Shown piece after piece: positions 43,286 to 51,751 of a stretch of 64,000 nt of DNA. The number at the start of each line of letters is the position of its first letter. Positions within the stretch are counted from its first letter, which is position 1. The stretch lies in NCBI RefSeq assembly GCF_003063355.1, contig NZ_NESH01000004.1:248001-312000 (forward strand). The letters are read 5' to 3'. The position numbers and the translations under genes were made by a program. Source of the DNA: Limnohabitans sp. Bal53 (GTDB taxonomy: Bacteria > Pseudomonadota > Gammaproteobacteria > Burkholderiales > Burkholderiaceae_C). The notes beneath the pieces were generated by a model. That model searched no databases, had not been told where the DNA came from, and saw only the letters and a program-made list of their open reading frames with translations.

Positions 43286-43335
43286 CTGCATTCACACTGC
43301 AGGGGTCGCAAGTTCGAAACTTGCATCGCCCACCA
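43286..43335 (+). tRNA. 3' fragment of tRNA-Val(CAC): attachment site
   Basis: Starts at the anticodon stem (CTGCA, loop TTCACAC with anticodon CAC, TGCAG) and continues through the T-arm (GCAAG, TTCGAAA, CTTGC), the 3' acceptor strand ATCGCCC, discriminator A and CCA. The matching 5' half (GGGCGAT acceptor strand and D-arm) is absent just upstream, where integrase-side DNA stands instead. This is therefore not a working gene but one end of an integrated element. The intact tRNA copy is not in the window. Confidence 0.8.
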
Positions 43336-43354
43336 AAAATTCCCAATGAAATCA

Positions 43355-43388
43355 AGCACTTAGAGGAAACTCTAAGTGCTTTTTCTTT
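43355..43388 (+). terminator. Intrinsic terminator after tRNA-Val
   Basis: Perfect 11-bp stem AGCACTTAGAG / CTCTAAGTGCT with a GAAA loop, followed by TTTTCTTT. It lies 20 bases after the tRNA CCA and most likely terminates the original tRNA transcript. Confidence 0.85.
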
Positions 43389-44182
43389 GGTTCAAAGTAG
43401 TATGGTCCGGGTTTACTACTTCTCATAGATTTTTCGATGTCTTTTCATAGATTTCGGAACTGTCAAACAAGCCTAATTCAATCTGTTCTCAGTGACGCCA
43501 GCATGGTGTCAATGCGGCCTTGCTTTTTGCCTCTGCGCAGACGCAGCTATCGCTGTGCTCAGCTTGAAAAAAACGCTACGTTTGTTTTGAAATGACTCCA
43601 GCTACTCAGCCCAGCGAGCCTAAGAAAAAACGCGCTGTAGGGCGTTTTTGATGCCCGCACGGGTGCCAGCTGCAAAGGAGCACTGCCTTAGGCAGACTAT
43701 GCGCGCAAACAGTCACTAAAGGCTGAACTCGGACATTCCCACGCTGAGACTGATGTTTTGCACCCGCCATAACCGGTCGCTCGCTTAGCAATGCGACCAG
43801 TGACCGGTCTACAGCCCACAGCAGCCGCAGCTCGAAGGACAGCTTGAATAGACCACGGCGAACGACCGCTTACTGCCTGAGTCAAAGGGTGCTTCCGACC
43901 CATTGCAGCCGGTCACATCTTTTAAGACGTTGACTTGTTTGTAGCGGTTGCTGCCGGTCGTGTCCCGCAGTCATTTGTGGGCTTTCTGCCAGTAGCGGTC
44001 GGTCGATCTTTAACCATCAGGCTCGGCAGCCGGTCAGTTCGGTCATAGGCCAATGACCGCTACCACACATCCTATCCAGTGCTGACGGATAGGATCCATT
44101 GATGCATGGGCCAATTTGCACAACAGGCTATGACGCCCAATGAACAGGGAGCCCTGCACATTTTCGATGCAGCGACGTTTTC
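43389..44182. other. Gene-free stretch with scattered GACCGC / GCGGTC words
   Basis: About 790 bases without a convincing gene. It holds many GGTC/GACC words in both orientations: ACCGGT twice, GCGGTC, GACCGCT, CCGGTC. A longer imperfect inverted pair surrounds 43772-43820. The frames in it have no ribosome site or recognisable motif. It looks like decayed sequence between the element end and the copper operon. Confidence 0.5.
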
Positions 44183-44527
44183 TTACTGAACTAGCTGGAT
44201 GTCAGTGACGATCATCTTGCCACCTTCATTGATCACCATAAACTTAATTTTTTCGCCTGGCTTGATGCTGGTCAATAAACTCTTATCTTTAGCAGTAAAT
44301 ACCATTGTCATTCCCGGCATATCCATATGTTTGATTTCGTCGTGTTTGATCGTGACCTTGCCAGTTTCGAGATCAATTTTCTTGACCTCTCCGTCGGTTA
44401 AAGACGGCGTCATTTGAGACATGTTCATCTTGCTGTGATCCATGACAGCTTGGGAAAAACTGCTTAAGGGAAGAGCCGCACCAATGGTCAATAGTAAAGT
44501 TGCAATTTTGGTTTGAATATTTTTCAT
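44183..44527 (-). CDS. CusF-like periplasmic copper-binding protein
   Basis: 114 residues with a signal peptide (MKNIQTKIATLLLTIGAALP...SFSQA) and then a CusF-type small barrel: GEVKKIDLETGKVTIKHDEI, HMDMPGMTMVF, with the M and W/H-rich copper(I) site around MPGMTMVF, and IKPGEKIKFMV. CusF carries Cu(I)/Ag(I) in the periplasm to the CusCBA pump or oxidase. Here it is the last gene of a leftward operon with a DUF411 protein, a cupredoxin and a multicopper oxidase. The Met pair MDHSKMNMSQM in the N-terminal segment may add binding. Confidence 0.88.
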   Translation of the reverse strand: MKNIQTKIATLLLTIGAALPLSSFSQAVMDHSKMNMSQMTPSLTDGEVKKIDLETGKVTIKHDEIKHMDMPGMTMVFTAKDKSLLTSIKPGEKIKFMVINEGGKMIVTDIQLVQ

Positions 44528-44534
44528 ATTTTCC

Positions 44535-45017
44535 TCATGAGTAAGAGTTAAAAACTTTTGATGATCCGTCTTTTTGGATTAGCAAGACTTGATACGCGTC
44601 ACGCCTTGCGCCGTAGACAGGACCGTCCATTCCAGGAGATCCGATAGGCATCCCCGGAACGGCAAGACCTAACGCTTGTGGTTTTTCTTTGAGTAAACGT
44701 TGAATGTCTTCGGCTGGCACATGCCCCTCAATCACATATCCACCGACCAGAGCTGTATGACATGAAGCGAACTTTTGAGGCATACCCAGTCGAGCCCGCG
44801 CTGCGTTATTACCTTGATCGTTTACTTTCAAAGAAAAATTATTCTTTTCTAAATGAATAATCCAGTCTTTGCAACAGCCACAGTTAGGGTCTTTCCAGAC
44901 TTGTATAGCTATAGCGTTTGGGCTGGCTGCAATAGCAATTGAGGACGAGCACATTGAAGCTATTCCCAACAATAGCAACCGCCTCGTTGAATTTTTTGAA
45001 CTGTTTTTGTCAGTCAT
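44535..45017 (-). CDS. DUF411 family periplasmic metal-binding protein
   Basis: 160 residues from ATG 45017, with AGGAAAGGG upstream; longer versions are less likely. A signal sequence (RRLLLLGIASMCSSSIAIAA) is followed by VWKDPNCGCCKDW, the C-x-C-C pattern that defines DUF411, and later VEGHVPAEDIQRLLKEK and VPGMPIGSPGM. These proteins are common in copper and silver resistance clusters and probably bind copper. It stands between the cupredoxin and the CusF-like gene, 7 bases from the latter. Confidence 0.85.
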   Translation of the reverse strand: MTDKNSSKNSTRRLLLLGIASMCSSSIAIAASPNAIAIQVWKDPNCGCCKDWIIHLEKNNFSLKVNDQGNNAARARLGMPQKFASCHTALVGGYVIEGHVPAEDIQRLLKEKPQALGLAVPGMPIGSPGMDGPVYGARRDAYQVLLIQKDGSSKVFNSYS

Positions 45018-45043
45018 TTCAGCAGCCCTTTCCTGTAATGAAA

Positions 45044-45538
45044 TTACTTCTTGCCAACCTTGATCGCGCCCTTCATCCCAGCTTCGTAGTGGCCTGGCAT
45101 CAAGCAGGCAAAATTTAGGGTTCCAGTCTTCGTGAATTGCCAAACAATTTCGCCTTGCTGTCCTGGAGATAGTGTCACTTTGCCAGGTTCGTCATGTTCC
45201 ATATCTGGGAATTTTTTCATCTGCTCCAGATGCTCGAGCAATTCCTTCTGGGTGCCCAGACTCAATTCGTGCTTGACCTTTCCTTGATTCTTGACAACAA
45301 AGCGGACCGTCTCTCCTTGCTTGACCTGAATAGATGAGGGTGTGTAACGCATGTTATCCGTCATATCGACATTGATGGTCTGCGTTACCTTGGAGGCAAC
45401 ACCTGGTTTGCCAATTGCGGTTTCCTCGTCAGCATGGCCATGCCCACCGGCGTGCTTTCCAGCCGCAAAAGCCGACGCTGACAGGGTCAGAGCAACCAAA
45501 ACAAAGATTTGGCGAGAAGTGATGTACTTGGGTTTCAT
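45044..45538 (-). CDS. Cupredoxin-fold periplasmic copper protein
   Basis: 164 residues with signal peptide (QIFVLVALTLSASAFAAGKH) and a His-rich mature N-terminus (HAGGHGHADEE). The blue-copper site is seen in KHELSLG (first His ligand) and CLMPGHYEAGM, the C-x4-H-x4-M pattern. It has the look of the CopI/plastocyanin-like proteins of copper-resistance operons, taking up Cu(II) or passing electrons to the neighbouring multicopper oxidase. Cotranscribed with it (21-base gap). Confidence 0.87.
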   Translation of the reverse strand: MKPKYITSRQIFVLVALTLSASAFAAGKHAGGHGHADEETAIGKPGVASKVTQTINVDMTDNMRYTPSSIQVKQGETVRFVVKNQGKVKHELSLGTQKELLEHLEQMKKFPDMEHDEPGKVTLSPGQQGEIVWQFTKTGTLNFACLMPGHYEAGMKGAIKVGKK

Positions 45539-45559
45539 TCGTTAACTCCGGAAAAAAAT

Positions 45560-46987
45560 TCAGTGATTGCTATGTGATGAGGGCTTGCGCACCTTGACTT
45601 CGGTCGTTTTGGCGGGCATCTGGGCGCGAGGCATGGACTGCCCACCCTCCGCCTTGAAGCGCGCTGGTTCAGTCAACGGCCCGGTGTACTCATGGGCTAC
45701 CGTGCCTTCGGGATGCTTGTACCAACCCGGGTCCTTGTAGTCCCCCGGCTTTTGATTACGGCGGACCTTCAGAACGCTGAACATGCCACCCATTTCGACC
45801 GATCCGAAGGGGCCTTGGCCAGTCATCATCGCAGCGGTGTTGTCAGGGATGGGCATTTCCATCTCAGTCATGTCGGCCATACCACGCTCACCCATGACCA
45901 TGTAGTCTGGAATCAGGTTATTGATCTTCTTGGCGATGCTACGGTGATCCACACCAATCAATGTCGGAACGTTATGACCCATGGCGTTCATGGTGTGATG
46001 GCTTTTGTGACAGTGGAAGGCCCAGTCCCCTTCCTCATCTGCCAGAAACTCGATCTGTCGCATCTGACCGACGGCCACATCGGTCGTCACTTCATGCCAG
46101 CGGGTGCTCTTGGGTGTCGGGCCACCGTCCGTACCAGTGACGAGGAACTCATGGCCGTGCAAATGTATGGGGTGGTTCGTCATCGTCAGATTGCCAATGC
46201 GAATACGCACCTTGTCGTTCAGGCGAACATTGAGGCTGTCAATGCCTGGAAATATCCGGCTATTCCAGCTCCACAGGTTGAAGTCCAGCATTGTCATGAT
46301 CTTGGGGGTGTAGCTGCCCGGATCGATGTCATAGGCGTTGAGTAGGAAGCAGAAGTCTCGCTGGACCTCATCAATCAGATCATTCTTGACCTTAGGATGG
46401 GTCACCCAAAAGCCCATCATGCCCATGGCCATCTGTGTCATCTCATCAGCATGCGGGTGGTACATGAAGGTGCCAGGCCGGCGCGCGACGAACTCGTAAA
46501 CAAACGTCTTGCCGGAGGGAATAGCCGGCTGGTTCAGTCCGGCCACACCGTCCATGCCGTTGGGCAGGCGCTGCCCGTGCCAATGAATGGAGGTATGCTC
46601 TGGCAGCTTGTTGGTCACGAAGATCCGTACGCGATCGCCCTCGACCACTTCAATCGTGGGCCCCGGGCTCTGGCCGTTGTAGCCCCAGAGATGGGCTTTA
46701 AAGCCAGGGGCCATTTCCCGCACTACTGGTTCGGCGACCAGGTGAAATTCCTTGACGCCTTGATTCATGCGCCATGGCAAAGTCCATCCATTCAGCGTCA
46801 CCACCGGGTTGTAGGCGCGTCCGCTGTTGGGGACAAGCGGCGCCATGGTGTTAGGGCTGGTCTGTATTACAGGCTCAGGCAGAGCGGCCATCGCCACGCG
46901 GCTGACCGCGCTGGCGGCCACGGCACCACCAGCAATCCCGGCGTACTTAAAAAAGTCTCTTCTGGAAGTCATCGTTGTATCTTTCAT
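45560..46987 (-). CDS. copA: Multicopper oxidase, CopA-like
   Basis: 475 residues with a twin-arginine signal (TSRRDFFKYAG), so it is exported folded. All four copper-ligand stretches are present: HWHGQRLPNGMDG, MYHPHADEM, HPIHLHGHEFLVTG and HCHKSHHTMNAM, the last matching H-C-H-x3-H-x4-M of the type 1 and trinuclear sites. Met-rich tails (MGMMGF, MTEMEMPIPDN) are typical of cuprous oxidases, which oxidise Cu(I) to the less toxic Cu(II) in the periplasm. It starts immediately at the stop of the outer-membrane factor gene (TGAATGA). The protein resembles the CopA/PcoA group but is shorter than PcoA. Confidence 0.92.
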   Translation of the reverse strand: MKDTTMTSRRDFFKYAGIAGGAVAASAVSRVAMAALPEPVIQTSPNTMAPLVPNSGRAYNPVVTLNGWTLPWRMNQGVKEFHLVAEPVVREMAPGFKAHLWGYNGQSPGPTIEVVEGDRVRIFVTNKLPEHTSIHWHGQRLPNGMDGVAGLNQPAIPSGKTFVYEFVARRPGTFMYHPHADEMTQMAMGMMGFWVTHPKVKNDLIDEVQRDFCFLLNAYDIDPGSYTPKIMTMLDFNLWSWNSRIFPGIDSLNVRLNDKVRIRIGNLTMTNHPIHLHGHEFLVTGTDGGPTPKSTRWHEVTTDVAVGQMRQIEFLADEEGDWAFHCHKSHHTMNAMGHNVPTLIGVDHRSIAKKINNLIPDYMVMGERGMADMTEMEMPIPDNTAAMMTGQGPFGSVEMGGMFSVLKVRRNQKPGDYKDPGWYKHPEGTVAHEYTGPLTEPARFKAEGGQSMPRAQMPAKTTEVKVRKPSSHSNH

Positions 46988-48421
46988 TCAATGAGGCGCA
47001 GCGCCACCGGCTGGCGCACTGGGCATGGCTGCCAGCGGAGTGTTCATCGGTCGCCCGACCAGTGAGGCTTGTAGCGCGGCATCCGCTAGCCAAAACTGCT
47101 GCTCGGCTCCGATCGCAGCCATGACCGTAGAGACCTGATCACGTGAGTCCGCCAGCAACTCGAAGATGCCGATGATCATTCCGTTGTAGCGCAGTTGGTT
47201 CTCTTCTGAGATCACCTTACGAAGCGGTATCACCTCGTCCCGGTTGTGCCGTGCAATGTCATAAGCCGTGCGATAGGATGAGTAGCTTTCTCGCAAGCTT
47301 GAACCCGCCGAGCGGACGGTCGCCTCAAGCTGATTGGCTGCGGCCAAGGTGCGTGCGTTCATGGCATCGCGCTGCATGCCCCCCCAATCAAAGATGGGCA
47401 GGCGTACCGCGATTTCATACCCTCGCGCTACGCTGCGCTCACCCGCCACGCTGTTCGTGCTGGTGTTGCGCATGGCCCTCAGTTCAATGTCGGTGATGCT
47501 GGTGACCATGTTCAAACCCTGGGCTCTGGCGGAAGCATCCAGTGTGCTTTGGGCAAGACGGATGTCGAGGCGGTTACGCGTAGCAAACGTCGCAACGCCC
47601 TGCGGATCGAGCGCCTGTTTGGGTAGTTCAGGCAAGCGGTCCGGCAGTTTGAGCATCTGGGCCTGTTGGGCATCCAGACCGAGTACGCGTACGAACTCTT
47701 CGCGGGCAGCAGTTACTTGGTGAGTTGCTGTTGCCAATCGGGTCCCTGCGTCCGCATAGAAGGCCTGCTCACGAGCCCGTGTGAGGCGATTGAAGTTGCC
47801 TATGGCCTGCATCCTGCGAGCCAGTTCGGCACTCGCTGCAGCGCTTTCATACACCTGCTTGGCATACTGAAGCGTCTGTTGGGCAGCCACGGCGCGGACC
47901 CATGCCTGGCGCACGCGGGTGACCTGGTCGACCACATCACTCGACAGTCGCAGATGGGCCACTTCGATGCGACGGTTGGCGATTCCCTGGCGACTAGGGA
48001 GGGTCAGAATATCGAGCAGACCAAAGGAAAGCGCACGGTTTAACTCCAGCGCATCACCGGCCACCATGCGTTCCAGGGAGAAGACCGGGTTTGCAATTCT
48101 GCCCACCTGTGCCGCATCTGCGGACTCCGCCCAACCTTGAGCCAGCAGCGCCTGGAGCGATGGGCTGTTGACGAGCGCCAGCTGGACCGCCTCGCGCTTA
48201 CCCAGAATGTTTTGAAGCAGCTTCTGGGCCGCCTGCGCACGCTGTTCGCGCTCATCGGCAGTCCGCGCGAGAGAAATCTGCCCTTCGGCAAAACTCTTGG
48301 CCTCCTCGTTCACCCGGGCAACGTTTTGTTCGAGGCTAACAGTGGCGCAACCGGCAAGCGTGGCCAAGGCGATCGCGGATAGCGCCAGTTTCCCTAGCGA
48401 GGTGCTTGGGATGCGCTTCAT
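46988..48421 (-). CDS. TolC-like outer-membrane efflux lipoprotein
   Basis: 477 residues; lipoprotein signal with Cys in ATLAGCATV. The body has the two-repeat, coiled-coil layout of outer-membrane factors (NSPSLQALLAQGWAE, VRQAWVRAVAAQQTLQYAK, VRLPIFDWGG, YSSYRTAYDIARHNRDEV). It would form the outer-membrane channel of a copper export system. No RND pump or HlyD adaptor is seen in this operon, so the oxidase and binding proteins may use a pump elsewhere. It overlaps the periplasmic protein upstream by 4 bases (ATGA). Confidence 0.88.
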   Translation of the reverse strand: MKRIPSTSLGKLALSAIALATLAGCATVSLEQNVARVNEEAKSFAEGQISLARTADEREQRAQAAQKLLQNILGKREAVQLALVNSPSLQALLAQGWAESADAAQVGRIANPVFSLERMVAGDALELNRALSFGLLDILTLPSRQGIANRRIEVAHLRLSSDVVDQVTRVRQAWVRAVAAQQTLQYAKQVYESAAASAELARRMQAIGNFNRLTRAREQAFYADAGTRLATATHQVTAAREEFVRVLGLDAQQAQMLKLPDRLPELPKQALDPQGVATFATRNRLDIRLAQSTLDASARAQGLNMVTSITDIELRAMRNTSTNSVAGERSVARGYEIAVRLPIFDWGGMQRDAMNARTLAAANQLEATVRSAGSSLRESYSSYRTAYDIARHNRDEVIPLRKVISEENQLRYNGMIIGIFELLADSRDQVSTVMAAIGAEQQFWLADAALQASLVGRPMNTPLAAMPSAPAGGAAPH

Positions 48422-48741
48422 GGCTTGACTCCCCCATGATGACTAGATTGCGTATCAGGCACTTCAGAGGCATCCTTTAGGGCCTCACCTGTCGCGACCT
48501 CCTTGGCATAGCTGCGCCAGCCTCCAATACGACCTACCAAGTCGTTGGCTTTGACCCAGGACTGAATGGCCTGGTCGTTGTAGGGGCGGAAGTCACTAAG
48601 TGCAGACTTGTACTCAACTTCCACCACCGAAAGATTTTTCACGGGCTCTTTGTTGGCTTGGGCCGCGGCTACACCAGCTAACATGGCACAACTCAGGGCG
48701 AGACATGTCTGTGCGAATAATAGTGAACGTCTGACGAGCAT
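48418..48741 (-). CDS. Small periplasmic protein of the copper operon
   Basis: 107 residues with signal peptide (LLFAQTCLALSCAMLAGVAAAQ) and a mature part KSALSDFRPYNDQAIQSW, WVKANDLVGRIGGWRSYAKE. It is the first gene of the operon and overlaps the outer-membrane factor by 4 bases. Proteins like this are often found first in such copper clusters, but the function is not known to me. Confidence 0.75.
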   Translation of the reverse strand: MLVRRSLLFAQTCLALSCAMLAGVAAAQANKEPVKNLSVVEVEYKSALSDFRPYNDQAIQSWVKANDLVGRIGGWRSYAKEVATGEALKDASEVPDTQSSHHGGVKP

Positions 48742-48816
48742 GGTTTCCTCAATGTGATCGGTAACATAGACAGGGGGAATTATTAAAATACCAAGTCGTC
48801 AGCACGATGTCGAAAA

Positions 48817-48834
48817 GATTACATATTTGTCATC
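48817..48834. promoter_or_regulatory. Possible CopR/CusR-type operator
   Basis: GATTACATATTTGTCATC lies between the divergent copper operon and copR. It holds ATTACA and TTGTCAT half sites around a short AT spacer, a pattern similar to boxes bound by copper-responsive response regulators. The motif is imperfect, and I give it only as a candidate. Confidence 0.35.
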
Positions 48835-48894
48835 TCGCCATCGCAATAAATGGAAGTCGTCATACTCAGGTCTGCCAAAGAGGGTCAGTTGCCA

Positions 48895-49578
48895 ATGAAA
48901 ATTTTGATTGTGGAAGATGAGCCTAAGACCGGGGCATATCTGCGCCAGGGACTGATCGAGGTCGGTTTCGTTGTGGACTTGGCCAGAAATGGGCCCGACG
49001 GCCTTCACCTAGCTCTTGGCGGTAACTACGATCTCGCGATCCTGGATGTGATGATGCCGGGCATGAGCGGTTGGGAGGTCCTGCAGGCGATACGTCATGA
49101 AGGCCTACAAGTGCCAGCCATGTTTCTCACCGCCCGCGATCAGGTGGAAGATCGCGTGAAGGGGCTTGAATTAGGCGCCGACGATTACCTCGTCAAGCCG
49201 TTTTCCTTTGCCGAGCTCTTGGCCCGAGTTCGCACCATTGTGCGCCGCGGTCGTAGTGGCACCGAATCCACGACCTTGCAGGTGGCAGACCTCCAACTTG
49301 ATCTGCTACGCCGCCGCGTCACCCGAGACGGCAAGCGCCTTAATCTTACCGCCAAGGAGTTTGGATTGCTGGAACTGCTGATGCGTAGGCAGGGAGAAGT
49401 CCTGCCCAGGTCGCTGATCGCCTCTCAGGTTTGGGACATGAACTTCGACAGCGACACTAACGTCATCGAGGTGGCCATGAGGCGTCTGCGCGTCAAGATC
49501 GATGATGATCACCAGTTCAAGCTGATCCAAACTGTACGCGGCATGGGCTACGTGCTCGAAGCGCCGGAGGGTCGCTAG
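48895..49578 (+). CDS. copR: Heavy-metal response regulator (CopR/CusR type)
   Basis: 227 residues; the start ATG 48895 ([13 protein letters not shown]) is the standard one, with AGAGGG upstream; an earlier ATG is not needed. The receiver domain has the phosphorylation site in [16 protein letters not shown] in FLTARDQ and K in DYLVKPFSF. The C-terminal winged helix ([20 protein letters not shown], ... [11 protein letters not shown]) is of the OmpR/PhoB kind. It ends next to copS (stop TAG then ATG) and would switch on the divergent copper operon when Cu(I) or Ag(I) is sensed. Confidence 0.92.
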   Translation: MKILIVEDEPKTGAYLRQGLIEVGFVVDLARNGPDGLHLALGGNYDLAILDVMMPGMSGWEVLQAIRHEGLQVPAMFLTARDQVEDRVKGLELGADDYLVKPFSFAELLARVRTIVRRGRSGTESTTLQVADLQLDLLRRRVTRDGKRLNLTAKEFGLLELLMRRQGEVLPRSLIASQVWDMNFDSDTNVIEVAMRRLRVKIDDDHQFKLIQTVRGMGYVLEAPEGR

Positions 49579-51000
49579 ATGTTTCGCAGGCTGTCACTGA
49601 CATCCCGCCTCACCATCTTTTTTATAGCGCTGGCCAGTTCGGTCATCCTGGGCTTGGCGCTTCTTTTCATGGTAGAGGCTGATAGGCACTTCGTCGACCT
49701 CGATAGCGCCGCCTTGGATGATAAAAAGCACCTGATCGAGGGCATTCTGGCCAGTTCTCGATCCCATGAAGAAGCTCGCAGTCGCCTGAACGAAGCATTG
49801 AGCCATCACCACAGCCTTTACGCTCTGGTCAAAGGACCGCAGGGTGAAAAGTTGTACCAGACCAACGGATACAGCGGCCCGACTACGCAAGCATCATTCA
49901 TCACGAATGACGACGGCCACGGGCTTCAGTCTTGGAGGAGTGGCGGTCGCGAGTTCCATGAGATGAGCTTTACTGCTGGCATTGTTCAGGGAATGGCCGG
50001 GCCGCTCCAAATATCACTCGCCGTCGATACGCAGCACCACCAAGAATTCATGAGGGAGCTCCGGCGCAGCATTGCGATCTATGCTGTGCTGGCCATTCTT
50101 CTAAGCGGATTCTTGGCTTGGTTCGCGGCTCATCAAGGCATGTCTCCGCTGCGCGCAATGAAACGTCGCGCCGCTGCAGTGACAGGCCAACAGTTGCAAG
50201 AGCGCATGCCCGAGGATGCCGTCCCGATTGAAATGGCAGATTTGGCAAGGGAACTCAATGAGATGTTGGGTCGCCTGCAGAACGACTTCAAACAGCTTGC
50301 TGATTTTGCGGCGGATTTGGCACATGAACTTCGCACACCCATCAGCAATCTCCTCACCCAAACACAGGTGACGCTGTCCACCCAACGCGACCTTAAGACA
50401 TACCAAGATACGCTGGCGTCCAACGCAGAGGAATTGCAGCGTTTGGCTCGGGTGGTATCAGACATGCTATTCCTCGCCAAGACAGAGCGGGGGGTAGACC
50501 TGCCCCATAAGGAGTCCTTCTCGGCAGCACAAGGAGCTCGCGAACTCGTTGAATTTTATGAAGCCGTTGCGGACGAAAAACGCATCTTAATGAGCGTGGA
50601 AGGTGATGGGCGAATCTATGGCGATCGTTTGATGTTCAGACGTGCCTTGAGCAACCTCCTATCCAATGCGCTCAGGCATGCACCAGTCGGCGGTGTCGTG
50701 GGCGTCAGAATCGAAAGTTCGTCGCGTGGAATTGAAGTCACTGTCAAAAACACGGGCAAGGAGATTCCATTGGATGTCCAGCAGAGAGTCTTCGAGCGCT
50801 TCTATCGCGCAGACTCAGCACGCAGGCACCCAGCTTCTGACGGGGCAGGCTTGGGGCTGTCGATTACCAAAGCCATCGTCGAGGCCCATGGCGGGGCGAT
50901 CTCGGTTACTTCAGACCAGGAGTGGACTCGATTCAGGCTTGTTTTTCCAGGGCTTCAAGCAAGGATGAGGCAAGCGACTGAACTACTTAGTCGGCCCTGA
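49579..51000 (+). CDS. copS: Heavy-metal sensor histidine kinase (CopS/CusS type)
   Basis: 473 residues. Membrane helices at ~10-32 (LTIFFIALASSVILGLALLF) and ~165-190 enclose a periplasmic sensor with His-rich HHHSLYALVKG. A HAMP linker is followed by the HisKA box DLAHELRTPISNLL (~247, His phosphorylation), the N box LSNLLSNALRH, and the G boxes GAGLGLSITKAIVEAHGG. It follows copR directly and is the sensor for copper in the periplasm. No change in the key motifs was seen. Confidence 0.92.
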   Translation: MFRRLSLTSRLTIFFIALASSVILGLALLFMVEADRHFVDLDSAALDDKKHLIEGILASSRSHEEARSRLNEALSHHHSLYALVKGPQGEKLYQTNGYSGPTTQASFITNDDGHGLQSWRSGGREFHEMSFTAGIVQGMAGPLQISLAVDTQHHQEFMRELRRSIAIYAVLAILLSGFLAWFAAHQGMSPLRAMKRRAAAVTGQQLQERMPEDAVPIEMADLARELNEMLGRLQNDFKQLADFAADLAHELRTPISNLLTQTQVTLSTQRDLKTYQDTLASNAEELQRLARVVSDMLFLAKTERGVDLPHKESFSAAQGARELVEFYEAVADEKRILMSVEGDGRIYGDRLMFRRALSNLLSNALRHAPVGGVVGVRIESSSRGIEVTVKNTGKEIPLDVQQRVFERFYRADSARRHPASDGAGLGLSITKAIVEAHGGAISVTSDQEWTRFRLVFPGLQARMRQATELLSRP

Positions 51001-51014
51001 ATAACGCCTTTTGC

Positions 51015-51407
51015 GTGAACAAGAGAGGGCCGGATCGCGCTGTACCGATTCATAACAACCGCCGCAGCGGGCGCAAACAAATGAGACTGCCCAATGAGCA
51101 ATCAAGGCGACCGGGGAAACTGCTGCGGCCGTGGGACGTGGCGGCCACACCGCTGGAACTGGCGCTGGCCAGGGGCCACCGGTGGTTGGCAATGCTGGAG
51201 TACGGCAAGTTGAAAAACCTGACTGAAATTGTAGCGCTGGAGGGAGTCGACAACAGCTACGTCAGCCGGATGGTGAATTTGACTAAGCTGGCACCGGACA
51301 TCGTCGAGGCGATTTTGGAGGATACGCTGCCGGATCACCTGACGCTGTTTGATCTTGCGGTGGACCCGCCTGCGCTGTGGGAGGAGCAGCGGTTACGGAT
51401 TTGGTGA
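51015..51407 (+). CDS. Recombinase-associated helix-turn-helix protein, likely remnant
   Basis: Up to 130 residues from GTG 51015 (ATG 51081 also possible). The core LALARGHRWLAMLEYGKLKN, LTEIVALEGVDNSYVSRMVN and LAPDIVEAILEDTLPDHLTL resembles the C-terminal or partner segment found next to large serine recombinases. That family usually shows A-x-R-W-x-x-M-L-E, S-Y-V-x-R-x-L-x-L-T and P-E-I-V-E-A-I-L. No recombinase catalytic domain lies beside it. Probably a leftover of a mobile element between the copper genes and the second integrase. Confidence 0.6.
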   Translation: MNKRGPDRAVPIHNNRRSGRKQMRLPNEQSRRPGKLLRPWDVAATPLELALARGHRWLAMLEYGKLKNLTEIVALEGVDNSYVSRMVNLTKLAPDIVEAILEDTLPDHLTLFDLAVDPPALWEEQRLRIW

Positions 51408-51751
51408 GACGGGACTGTAAAAGATAGTGATGGCGACTGACTCCAAGACAGCGGGGTGTCTGTAAAGCCAGCACCAGACCGCCCGATCATGTTCGCATAA
51501 GCACGGATCGCATACGCGGCATGTCGAGTGACCGGTATTTCAATTACAACGGTCCTCGTAGCTCCTCCCGCTTAAATGACCGGTAGTAATCGCCGCAACT
51601 ATGACGTCCACTTACCGCGAGTGACTACAACCAGCCTAAATCACAGATTGATACAACAACAGCATCGTCCGCTTTTGGCCGAATCCGGCCGTTGGAATCG
51701 CACCTTCCGACGCCCGCTATCGCTGCCTAGGAGTCGTCAACCCTGAGTCGT
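51408..51751. other. Gene-free stretch between recombinase remnant and second integrase
   Basis: About 340 bases without a convincing gene. It again carries GACCGG/CCGGTC-type words (GTGACCGGTA, AATGACCGGTAG), like the gap at 43389-44182. It may hold the attachment site of the second integrase, but no tRNA-like sequence was recognised. Confidence 0.4.

Noticed and set aside
43286..43335. Working tRNA-Val gene
   Set aside because: The 5' half (acceptor strand and D-arm) is missing upstream, so it is annotated only as a fragment at an attachment site.
43697..43903. Leftward frame of 68 codons in the gap before the copper operon
   Set aside because: No ribosome site, no motif, and the region is full of short inverted words that explain the open frame.
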